Under the pieces are notes generated by a model. It was not told where the DNA came from. It saw nothing but the letters and a program-made list of their open reading frames with translations, and made no database searches. Source: Synechococcales cyanobacterium C42_A2020_086 (GTDB taxonomy: Bacteria; Cyanobacteriota; Cyanobacteriia; Elainellales; Elainellaceae). From it: a stretch of DNA of 64,000 nucleotides. The position numbers were made by a program, and so were the translations under genes. Shown piece after piece: positions 56,580 to 64,000 of this stretch. Within the stretch, counting starts at the first letter, position 1; the number at the start of each line of letters is the position of its first letter. The stretch spans positions 1 through 64,000 of the forward strand of contig JACYLU010000011.1 in the NCBI GenBank assembly GCA_015272325.1, given 5' to 3'.

Positions 56580-59120
56580 CTAGGTCGATGGTGATTTCGC
56601 CGAGGCTTGGGCAAGGATAGCTTCAGTTTTAGCAATGGTCAGCAGCGTTTTCAGCACCGAATCGGGGTTGAGGCTGATTGTGTCAATGCCTTGTTCCACT
56701 AGAAAGGCAGCGAACTCCGGGTAGTCGCTAGGGGCCTGGCCGCAGATGCCCACTTTGCGCCCTTGCGCCTTCGCCTTTTCAATCACCCGCTTCACCATGG
56801 CTTTCACGGCGCTATTACGCTCATCAAACAGGTGCGACACTAGCGCTGAGTCCCGGTCTAGCCCAAGGGTGAGCTGCGTCAGGTCGTTAGAGCCAATCGA
56901 GAAGCCGTCAAAGATCTCGCTGAACTCGTCTGCCAGAATCACGTTGCTCGGCAGTTCGCACATGACGTAGATCTGCAAGCCATTTTCGCCACGCACTAGT
57001 CCGTAACGGGCCATAATTTCCTGGACTTTGTGTCCCTCCTCGGGGGTGCGGCAGAAGGGAATCATCGGAATCACGTTGGTAAGACCCATCTCATCGCGTA
57101 CCCGTTTAAAGGCACGGCATTCCAGCCCAAAGGCGTCGGCATATCTGGGGTCATAGTAGCGGGATGCTCCGCGCCAGCCCAGCATCGGGTTTTCTTCCTC
57201 TGGCTCAAATTCCCGTCCGCCGATCAGGTTGGCGTACTCGTTGCTCTTGAGGTCTGACATACGCACAATCACCGGATTTGGGTAGAAAGCGGCAGCAAGC
57301 ATCCCAATGCCGGCCGCCAACTTATCGACAAAATACTCAGCACGATCGTCGTAGTGCAGCGTCAACTGGCTAATTTCCCACTTGGCAGCCTTGTCTTTCA
57401 ACTGGTCAAAATGCAGCAGCGCCAGCGGATGCACCTTAATGTGATTGGCAATAATAAACTCGGTGCGTGCCAGCCCCACTCCTTCGCTAGGAATCATCGA
57501 CAGTCGGAACGCCTCTTGGGGATTGCCGACGTTCATCAGGACCTTCGTCCGCGTCTTCGGTAATTCGTCGAGTTGGATTTCTTTGACATCAAAGGGTAGC
57601 AGCCCGTCATACACTCGTCCCTCATCCCCTTCAGCACAGGAAACGGTGACTTCCTGTCCGTTCTTAAGGACATCGGTAGCATTGTCGCAGCCTACAATGG
57701 CTGGCAACTGCAACTCCCGCGCAATGATCGCCGCGTGGCAGGTGCGTCCCCCCTGATTCGTAATCACAGCGCTAGCTTTTTTCATGATCGGCTCCCAGTC
57801 AGGGTCTGTGCGAGTCGTAACCAGCACTTCACCGTCCTGAAACTCATCGAGATCGCGCACGTCTAGAATCACCCGCACCTTACCCTGACCAATCATTTCA
57901 CCGACGGCACGCCCAGTCAGCAGCGGTTCTGCAGGCGATTGCAGCTGATAGGAACGAAGAATATTGCCCGATTTTTGCGAATGCACCGTTTCGGGGCGGG
58001 CTTGAACAATGAACAGATCGCCGGTCGTACCGTCCTTAGCCCATTCAATATCCATGGGTGTATAGGTACCGCGCACTGCCGAATAGTGGTCTTCGATTGT
58101 GCAGACCCACTGCGCGAGCTGCAGAATTTCTTCATCGCTCAAGGCAAACTTGGACTGCTCGGTTTTAGACACCGGCACATTAATCGTGGGCTTGCTGCCG
58201 CCAATGTCGTAAACCATCTTGATCTCTTTACTGCCCAAGCGCTTCTCTAAAATCGGACGGAAGCCTTGCTTGAGCGTGGGCTTGAACACTACATACTCGT
58301 CGGGGTTCACAACGCCCTGCACTACGGTTTCCCCCAGCCCGTAGGAGGCTGTAATGAGAGCTGCGTTGCGGAAGCCAGTTTCGGTGTCAATCGAGAACAT
58401 GACGCCCGAAGTCGCCAGGTCTGAACGCACCATTTTTTGCACCCCGACCGATAGAGCCACGCTGAAGTGATCAAAGTGTTTAATGGTGCGATACGAAATA
58501 GCGCGATCGGTAAACAGAGAAGCAAAGCACATCTGGCAGGCTTCGAGCACAGCGCGAATGCCGTGGACATTGAGGTAGGTTTCCTGTTGACCAGCAAAGC
58601 TAGCATCGGGCAGATCCTCAGCCGTGGCGCTAGAGCGAACGGCAACATCGACACCACTGTGATAGCTGCGGCACAGCTCGCGTTCCGAGTCTTCTAGGGT
58701 GTTGCAGGCTTCTAAACTCACGCCATAGCGCTCGGAGAGTTGAGCATAGGCATCGACAATGGCAGCTTCCAATTCTGCCGGAAAGGGCGTATCTAGAATC
58801 AGGGTGCGTGCCTGTCTCCCTCGCTCTCGCAAATTATCAATGTTATTCACATCTAAATCAGCAAGGAGCCGCCGCAATCGCTGCTCTAGTCCCGCTTTCT
58901 GCATGAAATAGCGAAAGGCATAGGCGGTGATGGCAAATCCAGTGGGCACATTCACACCCTGAGGTGTCAACTGCTGAATCAATTCTCCTAGAGATGCATT
59001 CTTTCCACCCACCAGCGCCACATCTTCAATGCCGACCTGATCGAACCAAAGCACAAACGCCTCGTCTTTGTTTGACAAATCAGCAGCTAAAGGGGATTTG
59101 GGGGTCTTGGCAACGACCAT
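56580..59120 (-). CDS. ppsA: phosphoenolpyruvate synthase
   Basis: PpsA converts pyruvate, ATP and water to PEP, AMP and phosphate, for gluconeogenesis. The 846-residue protein has the N-terminal nucleotide-binding domain (GGKNASLGELIQQL, VRSSATAEDLPDASFAGQQETYLN), the mobile phosphohistidine domain (GGRTCHAAIIARELQLPAIVG, with the His near residue 460), and the C-terminal PEP/pyruvate barrel (GVGLARTEFI, GWRGASRYYD, FSIGSNDLTQLTLGLDRD, GICGQAPSDYPEFA). Length is slightly above E. coli PpsA because of an N-terminal extension. AGGAGC lies upstream of the ATG. Single gene. Confidence 0.95.
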   Translation of the reverse strand: MVVAKTPKSPLAADLSNKDEAFVLWFDQVGIEDVALVGGKNASLGELIQQLTPQGVNVPTGFAITAYAFRYFMQKAGLEQRLRRLLADLDVNNIDNLRERGRQARTLILDTPFPAELEAAIVDAYAQLSERYGVSLEACNTLEDSERELCRSYHSGVDVAVRSSATAEDLPDASFAGQQETYLNVHGIRAVLEACQMCFASLFTDRAISYRTIKHFDHFSVALSVGVQKMVRSDLATSGVMFSIDTETGFRNAALITASYGLGETVVQGVVNPDEYVVFKPTLKQGFRPILEKRLGSKEIKMVYDIGGSKPTINVPVSKTEQSKFALSDEEILQLAQWVCTIEDHYSAVRGTYTPMDIEWAKDGTTGDLFIVQARPETVHSQKSGNILRSYQLQSPAEPLLTGRAVGEMIGQGKVRVILDVRDLDEFQDGEVLVTTRTDPDWEPIMKKASAVITNQGGRTCHAAIIARELQLPAIVGCDNATDVLKNGQEVTVSCAEGDEGRVYDGLLPFDVKEIQLDELPKTRTKVLMNVGNPQEAFRLSMIPSEGVGLARTEFIIANHIKVHPLALLHFDQLKDKAAKWEISQLTLHYDDRAEYFVDKLAAGIGMLAAAFYPNPVIVRMSDLKSNEYANLIGGREFEPEEENPMLGWRGASRYYDPRYADAFGLECRAFKRVRDEMGLTNVIPMIPFCRTPEEGHKVQEIMARYGLVRGENGLQIYVMCELPSNVILADEFSEIFDGFSIGSNDLTQLTLGLDRDSALVSHLFDERNSAVKAMVKRVIEKAKAQGRKVGICGQAPSDYPEFAAFLVEQGIDTISLNPDSVLKTLLTIAKTEAILAQASAKSPST

Positions 59121-59719
59121 GACAGTAGCTCCTAGTAACGGTTAATAAAAGTTAAATCCGAATGGTGAATGAAACAATTCAATAAAGAATTGAAAAACTC
59201 TTGCGTTGATTACTAAGCAAATTTACAAAAACAGAAAATGACTCAGGGCATGAACGCGTTTTACATTATTGAACAAAAGAAATTAAGAAAAGTGGCTGTT
59301 CCTGTGGCTCCAATATAAGTGAAGAAGAGTGAAGCAAGTGGCTATTCGGTTCAATTACTTAGATGAACTTTGAGATGAGCTTTGCTGAATGGCTGACATG
59401 CGGCAAAACCGTGAGTCATACCGAGAGTGAGTCATACACAGCGAATGCAGACCAATAGGCAAACTAGCCTGTGCTATTGCTTCCAGCGTAGCGAACACCT
59501 GACGGTGAGACTAGTTTCAAAGCGTAAATATCGCAGAAAGAAAAAAGGATACTCGTTAACTTAGCGGCTCTGGCAGCCCAATGGCGTCCCCCACTTGGTT
59601 GATCTAGCCGGGGGACAAAAAAGACAATGTTATCAATAGAATTTGGCTTAAGATGCTGAGATGAAGTAGGTAAGTTAAGTAGAGATGCTAAGAAGATAGT
59701 AGAAGCAGCCTGCTCCAGG
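59121..59719. other. 599-bp spacer with an unexplained hairpin
   Basis: It lies upstream of ppsA. A 7-bp GC-rich inverted repeat, GTCCCCC...GGGGGAC (59586-59616), encloses a second 4-bp helix and is followed by AAAAAA on the plus strand. It is not a terminator on either strand. The open frame 59464-59730 (-) has no features and overlaps the gmd end, so I left it out. Confidence 0.45.
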
Positions 59720-60667
59720 CTAAACCGCATCGACCATCATGTGCGCAATTTCTTTCATTGTGTATTGCGCCTCCCAATTTAGAAGCTGCTTGGCTTTTGA
59801 GGCATCGCCCCGGCTGACGGCAATATCGGTGGGGCGGTAGAGGCTCTTATCGATGTGGACATGGTCGAGCCAGTTCAGTCCGAGATAGGCAAACACTTCC
59901 ACCACAAACTCCTCTAGGGCGTGGGTTTTGCCGGTAGCTATCACAAAATCATCCGGCTGCTCTTGCTGCAGCATTCGGTACATGGCTTCCACATATTCAG
60001 GCGACCAGCCCCAGTCGCGGCGAATGGAAATATCGCCGAGATAGAGCTTTTCCGTCTTGCCATTGGCAATATCGCAGGCGGTGCTGACAATTTTTTGAGT
60101 CACGAAGCGTTTAGGGCGCAGCGGCGATTCGTGGTTGAACAAAATGCCTGAGCAGGCGAACAGATTATAGGCTTCCCGGTAGTTCGCCACTTGCCAAAAC
60201 GCGGCCGCCTTAGCTACGGCATAGGGACTGCGGGGACGAAAGGGGGTCGTTTCATTGGCGGCCGTCTCGCCCGTGTCGCCAAAGCATTCGCTAGAACCAG
60301 CATTGTAGAGCTTAATCGGAGCACCAATAAACCGAATCGCTTCCAGCAAGTTCAGCGTTCCCAGGGTAATGCTTTCCATAGTTTCGACGGGCAGCTCAAA
60401 GGACAACCCTACCGACGTTTGCCCAGCCAAATTGTAGATTTCCTGGGGCTGTACGCGGCTAATCACCTGCAGGACGCTGCGAAAATCGTTGAGCGCCATT
60501 GAACAGGTCTTAACGCGGTCGCGAATGCCTAAGCGCACAAGATTGCGAAATGTCGAGATTTGGGCGTCTCGGGAGGTGCCCCACACAGTGTAGCCCTTAC
60601 TCAGCAACAGCTGCGCCAGATAAGCACCGTCCTGCCCAGAGATACCACAAATCAAAGCCGTTTTCAT
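59720..60667 (-). CDS. gmd: GDP-mannose 4,6-dehydratase
   Basis: This extended short-chain dehydrogenase makes GDP-4-keto-6-deoxymannose for GDP-fucose, GDP-rhamnose or perosamine units of surface polysaccharides. The 315-residue protein has the NAD(P) motif GISGQDGAYLAQLL, GTSRDAQ, NLAGQTSVGLSFELP, the Ser/Tyr/Lys active site in NAGSSECFGDTGE and RSPYAVAKAAAFW, FNHESPLRPKRFVTQKI, and a C-terminal RPTDIAVSRGDASKAKQLLNW. It is shorter than E. coli Gmd but usual for the cyanobacterial short form. No other nucleotide-sugar gene lies next to it. Confidence 0.9.
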   Translation of the reverse strand: MKTALICGISGQDGAYLAQLLLSKGYTVWGTSRDAQISTFRNLVRLGIRDRVKTCSMALNDFRSVLQVISRVQPQEIYNLAGQTSVGLSFELPVETMESITLGTLNLLEAIRFIGAPIKLYNAGSSECFGDTGETAANETTPFRPRSPYAVAKAAAFWQVANYREAYNLFACSGILFNHESPLRPKRFVTQKIVSTACDIANGKTEKLYLGDISIRRDWGWSPEYVEAMYRMLQQEQPDDFVIATGKTHALEEFVVEVFAYLGLNWLDHVHIDKSLYRPTDIAVSRGDASKAKQLLNWEAQYTMKEIAHMMVDAV

Positions 60668-60788
60668 CTGTTATCCGCCTCCCAAGAAATCCCACGAAGG
60701 TTCTTTTCTAGGTTGCCCAGCATCAGAGCTTAGGGTCAACAGCGGACTGGGACTTCCCTAGGCAGATTTAGGAAGTTTCGCGAAAACT

Positions 60789-61247
60789 TCATGAATCGCT
60801 GGATGGATCCACCGAAGACGGAGAGCGGCGAATCGTAAAAGAGATAGAGGGCTGGGAGGTAGGAGTTATCTCATTAAAGCTAGGCAACTGTGCTCCCGGT
60901 GGGGACAGAGAGGTGACCCCAGTAGACAGCTGACTCGGAACGGCAGCAACCTTCACAGATTCAGCCAAGGATGCGGCGGCTGAAGGCGATGATTTGTGAG
61001 GCCCTGATGAAGCGGCTACCGAGCGTGCCTGCCTCCCTGAACGGTTAGAGACGACAGCTAGGGCAATTCCTGCTGCGACAAAGCAAGGGGGCGACAGTGC
61101 CAACTCATGAAGCCACTGATACAGCTCAGCGACTCCCCAAAACAGCACCAGACAAATGAGCCAAACGCGCATAAGCCCCATGAAAGATGATTCATCTTTG
61201 ACCGCTTTGTTCAGGATAGCCTGATTCAGAACGTCCGCTTGACTCAA
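60789..61247 (-). CDS. hypothetical membrane-anchored protein
   Basis: I do not recognise this 152-residue frame. One or two membrane segments lie near residues 24-45 and 52-66 (MRVWLICLVLFWGVAELY, CFVAAGIALAVVS). The rest is Ser/Pro/Ala-rich and looks disordered. The start is uncertain: a TTG at 61247 opens the frame, and the ATG at 61181 (MGLMRVW) is more likely if the gene is real. No ribosome-binding site is visible for either. It sits upstream of gmd on the same strand. Confidence 0.4.
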   Translation of the reverse strand: MSQADVLNQAILNKAVKDESSFMGLMRVWLICLVLFWGVAELYQWLHELALSPPCFVAAGIALAVVSNRSGRQARSVAASSGPHKSSPSAAASLAESVKVAAVPSQLSTGVTSLSPPGAQLPSFNEITPTSQPSISFTIRRSPSSVDPSSDS

Positions 61248-61272
61248 TCTGCTGTGGGGCTAATTTGTCCAC

Positions 61273-61302
61273 AGTTCATGCGTCGAGAGTTCATGCGTCG
61301 AG
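61273..61302. repeat. 15-bp tandem duplication
   Basis: Two exact adjacent copies of AGTTCATGCGTCGAG lie 15 bases after the isoaspartyl peptidase stop. Confidence 0.9.
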
Positions 61303-61316
61303 GTGGTTCCGAGCTA

Positions 61317-62279
61317 CTAGTTGTCGCTAGCACGACTGCCAACCTGCACGCCGGAGTCGAGATCTAACGTGTCGGCTAGCTTCTCGCCATCGTGGTAGGC
61401 AGCCAGCAGCACTTCACTCGTTTTGCCCCAAGCAATCGTGCCTGTTGCATCGATGCCAATCGCTCCAAAATCGCGGTTGCGGCTCTGGGCCTCCTGAAAC
61501 GAACGCTCGAAGGCGGTTGTCAGCGGCATGCCATCTGTGACGCGCACCACAATCCGGGCAGCCAGGCACTCTTCAATGATGTCTTCGCCGATGCCGGTAC
61601 AGCTAATCGCCGCATGGGCATTGGCATAATTGCCGGCGGGCATCGCCGAATCGCTGACGCGCCCAATCCGCTCAAACCCTTTGCCGCCCGTTGAAGTACC
61701 AACCGCTAGGTGTCCGTGGCTATCCAGCACCACCACGCCAATCGTGCCCCGTCCAGCCTCGCTGACCAACTCCCGCTCAGCCACCACGCCAGCCATTGCC
61801 TTGTCGAAATTCCCCTCGCGCTCTAGCATCCATTCTTGCAAGCGCAGTTTGGTCAACGGATCGTAATAAGGCAATTGCAGTTCCCGCATTAGCTCTAGCG
61901 CTCCTATGTCCGAGAGGACGCGATCATCAGAATGCTGCAAAAACTGAGCTAATTCGATGGGATTTTTGACTCGCGAGACGTTAATCACACCGCTAAAGCG
62001 CTGCGTCATGCCATCCATCAACGAGGCGCTCATGCGGATTTGCCCGTCGGATTGCAGCACCGACCCCGTTCCCGCATTGAAGCGCGGATCGTCTTCGAGC
62101 AATTGGCAGCCGCGAATCACTGCCGATTTAGCATCGCTACCCGCTTGCAGCAGCTCGTATACCTCGATCACAACGTTGTAGAGCGAACGCCGCACCGCAT
62201 CAGCTCCTTCCTTACCTTTCAGAGAGCTGCCGGCTCCACCATGGACAATCAGCTTGGGCTGAATGGGACCCATTGACAT
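61317..62279 (-). CDS. isoaspartyl peptidase / plant-type L-asparaginase
   Basis: This 320-residue Ntn-hydrolase precursor cleaves beta-aspartyl dipeptides (from protein repair or cyanophycin breakdown) and asparagine. It has LIVHGGAG, DPRFNAGTGSVLQSDGQIRMSASLMDG, and the self-processing site RGTIGVVVLD, where the Thr becomes the N-terminal nucleophile of the small subunit. GTSTGGKGFERIGRVSDSAMPAGNYAN and CTGIGEDIIE follow. ATG at 62279 (MSMGPIQPK) is chosen; the open frame runs 19 codons further upstream. No cyanophycinase gene is nearby. Confidence 0.93.
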   Translation of the reverse strand: MSMGPIQPKLIVHGGAGSSLKGKEGADAVRRSLYNVVIEVYELLQAGSDAKSAVIRGCQLLEDDPRFNAGTGSVLQSDGQIRMSASLMDGMTQRFSGVINVSRVKNPIELAQFLQHSDDRVLSDIGALELMRELQLPYYDPLTKLRLQEWMLEREGNFDKAMAGVVAERELVSEAGRGTIGVVVLDSHGHLAVGTSTGGKGFERIGRVSDSAMPAGNYANAHAAISCTGIGEDIIEECLAARIVVRVTDGMPLTTAFERSFQEAQSRNRDFGAIGIDATGTIAWGKTSEVLLAAYHDGEKLADTLDLDSGVQVGSRASDN

Positions 62280-62525
62280 AATTGATGACACCTTGTGAGA
62301 TACAGAGAATGAACGCCAAAGAACCTGAGGCGACAACGGTCGCTGAACCTATTTTTGAACCTGTCTTTGCCGAGTCTTTGCCGGGGGTACACCAAATCTA
62401 AGGAGCACCCGTCAGCGGCGAAAAGTCTGCCTCGTTTCAGGCGCTAGAGGCGAAGAGCAACCTTGAGCCTACCATTCACGAGGAATAAACCATTTAACAA
62501 CATTTGACCATATCAGAATTGCCGC

Positions 62526-62699
62526 TTAAGCGTCTGCCTGCTCTGAAGTTTTTGAAGCTGAGCGCCGCCGCCGACAGCGCTCTGAGCAGTATTTCACCTC
62601 ATCCCAACAGTCTTCCCATTTCTTGCGCCATGTGAAGGGACGCTGACACACCGGACAAATCTTAGTCGGCAAATCGGATTTCGAACGGGCACGTCCCAT
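62526..62699 (-). CDS. DUF2256 zinc-ribbon-like protein
   Basis: This 57-residue basic protein has KICPVCQRPFTWRKKWEDCWDEVKYCSERCRRRR, with the cysteine pattern CPxC...C...C...C of DUF2256. It probably binds one zinc ion. Function is unknown; genes for cryptochromes and related proteins are neighbours of DUF2256 in some genomes. ATG at 62699 (MGRARSKSDLP) is the family start, and the open frame reaches 14 codons further without similarity. Divergent from trmJ. Confidence 0.85.
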   Translation of the reverse strand: MGRARSKSDLPTKICPVCQRPFTWRKKWEDCWDEVKYCSERCRRRRSASKTSEQADA

Positions 62700-62825
62700 A
62701 GAGCAGGATGATGGAGAAACCGTATAGAGATAGAGATCCAAATATTACAGATCCCAACGAGATCCCAATTTTTCTCTATCCTACAGTGCTGCAGTTTCTC
62801 AATTAGGTTTAAACCTGATATTGCT

Positions 62826-63647
62826 ATGACGACTCGCCTTGCCCACATCCGCATTATTCTAGTGGAGCCTGCGGGTCCCCTCAACGTCGGCTCAGTAGCT
62901 CGCGTCATGAAGAACATGGGGTTAGAGCAGCTCGTGCTGGTGAATCCGCAGTGCGATCCCGCAAGTGATCCGGCACGGCACATGGCGGTCCATGCGGCGG
63001 ACGTGCTGCTAGCGGCGCGGCAAGTGCCTACGCTACCCGATGCACTACAGGGCTGTCAGCGGGCGATTGCCACAACCGGACTGGATCGGACCACGCTAGC
63101 GGTCACCCTAGAACCGCCTCGGTCTGCCCTGCCGTGGCTGCTGTCGAGCGGCACTGAACCCCCACCTGCGGCTGCACTAATTTTTGGTCGGGAAGATCAC
63201 GGTCTGACGAAATCTGAGCTGAATTACGCCCAGCGATTTGTGCGCATTCCCACTAGCGCTGAATACCCTTCGCTGAATCTAGCCCAGGCCGTTGCCATCT
63301 GCTGCTACGAGTTGGCTTTGGCTGCCGCCGCGACCGAGCAGGTGCCAGCAGAGAATTTATCGCCAGCAGAGAATGATGACCTAGCGCTGCCCGATGTACC
63401 CGAGGCAAGGGCCCACGAGCTAGCTCCTCTGGAGGCTCTAGAGCAATACTATCAACAGCTCGAAGCCCTGCTGCTGCAAATTGGCTATCTCTATCCCCAC
63501 ACGGCAAGGAGTCGCATGGAGAAGCTGCGGCGGCTCTATAGCCGAGCCGAGTTGACCTCAACAGAAGTGGCGATGCTGCGGGGCATGGTGCGGCAGATCA
63601 ATTGGGCACTACAGACACCACAACCAGACAACCGCATCGAGGGCTGA
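62826..63647 (+). CDS. trmJ: TrmJ-type SPOUT RNA 2'-O-methyltransferase
   Basis: This SAM-dependent SPOUT methyltransferase acts on tRNA nucleotide 32 in the best-studied homologues. The 273-residue protein has motif 1 ILVEPAGPLNVGSVARVMKNMGLEQLVLVNP, motif 2 ALIFGREDHGLTKSEL, and motif 3 RIPTSAEYPSLNLAQAVAICCYEL, which form the trefoil knot and SAM site. The C-terminal helical extension (LEQYYQQLEALLLQIGYLYPHT, RRLYSRAELTSTEVAMLRGMVRQINWAL) is typical of TrmJ. Start ATG follows closely after a short spacer without a strong ribosome-binding site. Confidence 0.92.
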   Translation: MTTRLAHIRIILVEPAGPLNVGSVARVMKNMGLEQLVLVNPQCDPASDPARHMAVHAADVLLAARQVPTLPDALQGCQRAIATTGLDRTTLAVTLEPPRSALPWLLSSGTEPPPAAALIFGREDHGLTKSELNYAQRFVRIPTSAEYPSLNLAQAVAICCYELALAAAATEQVPAENLSPAENDDLALPDVPEARAHELAPLEALEQYYQQLEALLLQIGYLYPHTARSRMEKLRRLYSRAELTSTEVAMLRGMVRQINWALQTPQPDNRIEG

Positions 63648-63946
63648 AGCAGAAATCAGACGCACGATAACTCACTCACCGGAGATGGCGATAGAATCTG
63701 GAGGTTAGTTGGGGTGCCGGGATGAGCTGCTCTACCAATGCCGGGCATTAGGGAAAAAGCAGCCTGGATTGCTGTGCTCAGCTGCTTCTCGTGGCAATTG
63801 TTTAGAAATATTAAGAATCCGTCTTAAAATCATCTGCTCAGACAAATTTTCGATACCGTCAGGAATCGAATTTGGGTCGATAGGGCTAGCCAACGGCTGC
63901 TTTTGATTGCTTGTGATTCAGTTAATTGCGTTTAGAGGTTTGCACT

Positions 63947-64000
63947 GTGCTGGAATTTAGTCATCGTTCGAGAAGATCGCAACGCCGCCCCCCGCGTCGG
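63947..64000 (+). CDS. start of an unidentified gene, cut by the window edge
   Basis: GTG at 63947 has AGAGG eight bases upstream and opens a frame that stays open to the end (18 codons). It begins MLEFSHRSRRSQRR, which is basic and could be the cytoplasmic head of a membrane or secreted protein. The product cannot be named from so few residues. The 299 bases before it (63648-63946) show no gene. Confidence 0.5.
   Translation, partial: MLEFSHRSRRSQRRPPRR

Noticed and set aside
59464-59730. 88-codon frame on the minus strand overlapping the gmd end
   Set aside because: No start context, no family features, and overlap with the real gene.
63709-63906. 65-codon frame near the right edge
   Set aside because: Mixed composition with no family features and no ribosome-binding site. 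The GTG frame at 63947 is better supported.

Overview
This window is a stretch of cyanobacterial chromosome. It carries psaC (photosystem I), vipp1/IM30, a cytochrome b6f haem-assembly factor (CCB2/CCB4 type), a cyanobacterial-type gshA, acnB, cry-DASH, and several small families that I know only or mainly from cyanobacteria (DUF1815, DUF2839, DUF6679). The base composition is moderately GC-rich and the spacers are loose. The large DUF4347/Calx-beta/RTX exoproteins suggest a filamentous, Leptolyngbya-like organism. That last point is inference, because no rRNA lies in the window. I found no tRNA, rRNA or CRISPR array.

Left edge (1-3.1 kb): a decayed zone. A DUF3226 (TOPRIM-like) gene is cut off next to an intact IS66-family transposase. 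A rotted IS630 transposase follows, then a methylglyoxal synthase gene with a one-base frameshift near its 3' end. From 3.1 to 12.4 kb come an FtsH protease with an unusual low-complexity insert, two small cyanobacterial proteins, a creatininase-family amidohydrolase, a Ca/Na antiporter, proS, a MIF-like tautomerase and a HAD phosphatase.

From 12.4 to 32.2 kb, metabolic genes (gshA, acnB, dxs, cry-DASH, chaC) alternate with very large surface or secreted proteins. Two of these start with a DUF4347 domain. One continues with a C-type lectin domain, Calx-beta repeats and a glucose/sorbosone dehydrogenase domain. The other has an L-type lectin-like domain, Calx-beta repeats, a Pro-rich spacer and a basic RTX block. 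A CAP-domain lipoprotein and a coiled-coil / PLD-like / TPR protein follow.

From 32.5 to 38.6 kb lies the minus-strand transcription-translation cluster rimP-nusA-ylxR-(possible small ORF)-infB. Its leader is structured and ends in an intrinsic terminator just before rimP. From 38.8 to 54 kb are a conserved membrane protein, an alpha/beta hydrolase, DUF1643, vipp1, a thioredoxin-aminotransferase-PBP4 cluster, DUF1815, DUF2839, a helicase-like protein without recognisable catalytic motifs, tyrA, the CCB factor, a PadR regulator, a NarL-type response regulator, DUF554 and psaC. From 54 to 64 kb are sfsA with an orphan sugar-ABC permease, an undescribed 31-residue membrane peptide gene, ppsA, gmd, an isoaspartyl peptidase, a DUF2256 zinc-finger protein, trmJ and the start of an unidentified gene.

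A feature of the whole window is that many spacers carry one short tandem duplication (8-18 bp, two or three copies) of different sequence each time. The best leads for new biology are the two DUF4347 exoproteins with an identically spaced His/Cys pair, the 31-residue membrane peptide, the rimP leader terminator, the small ORF touching the ylxR stop, and two proteins that look like inactivated enzymes (PLD-like/TPR and helicase-like).
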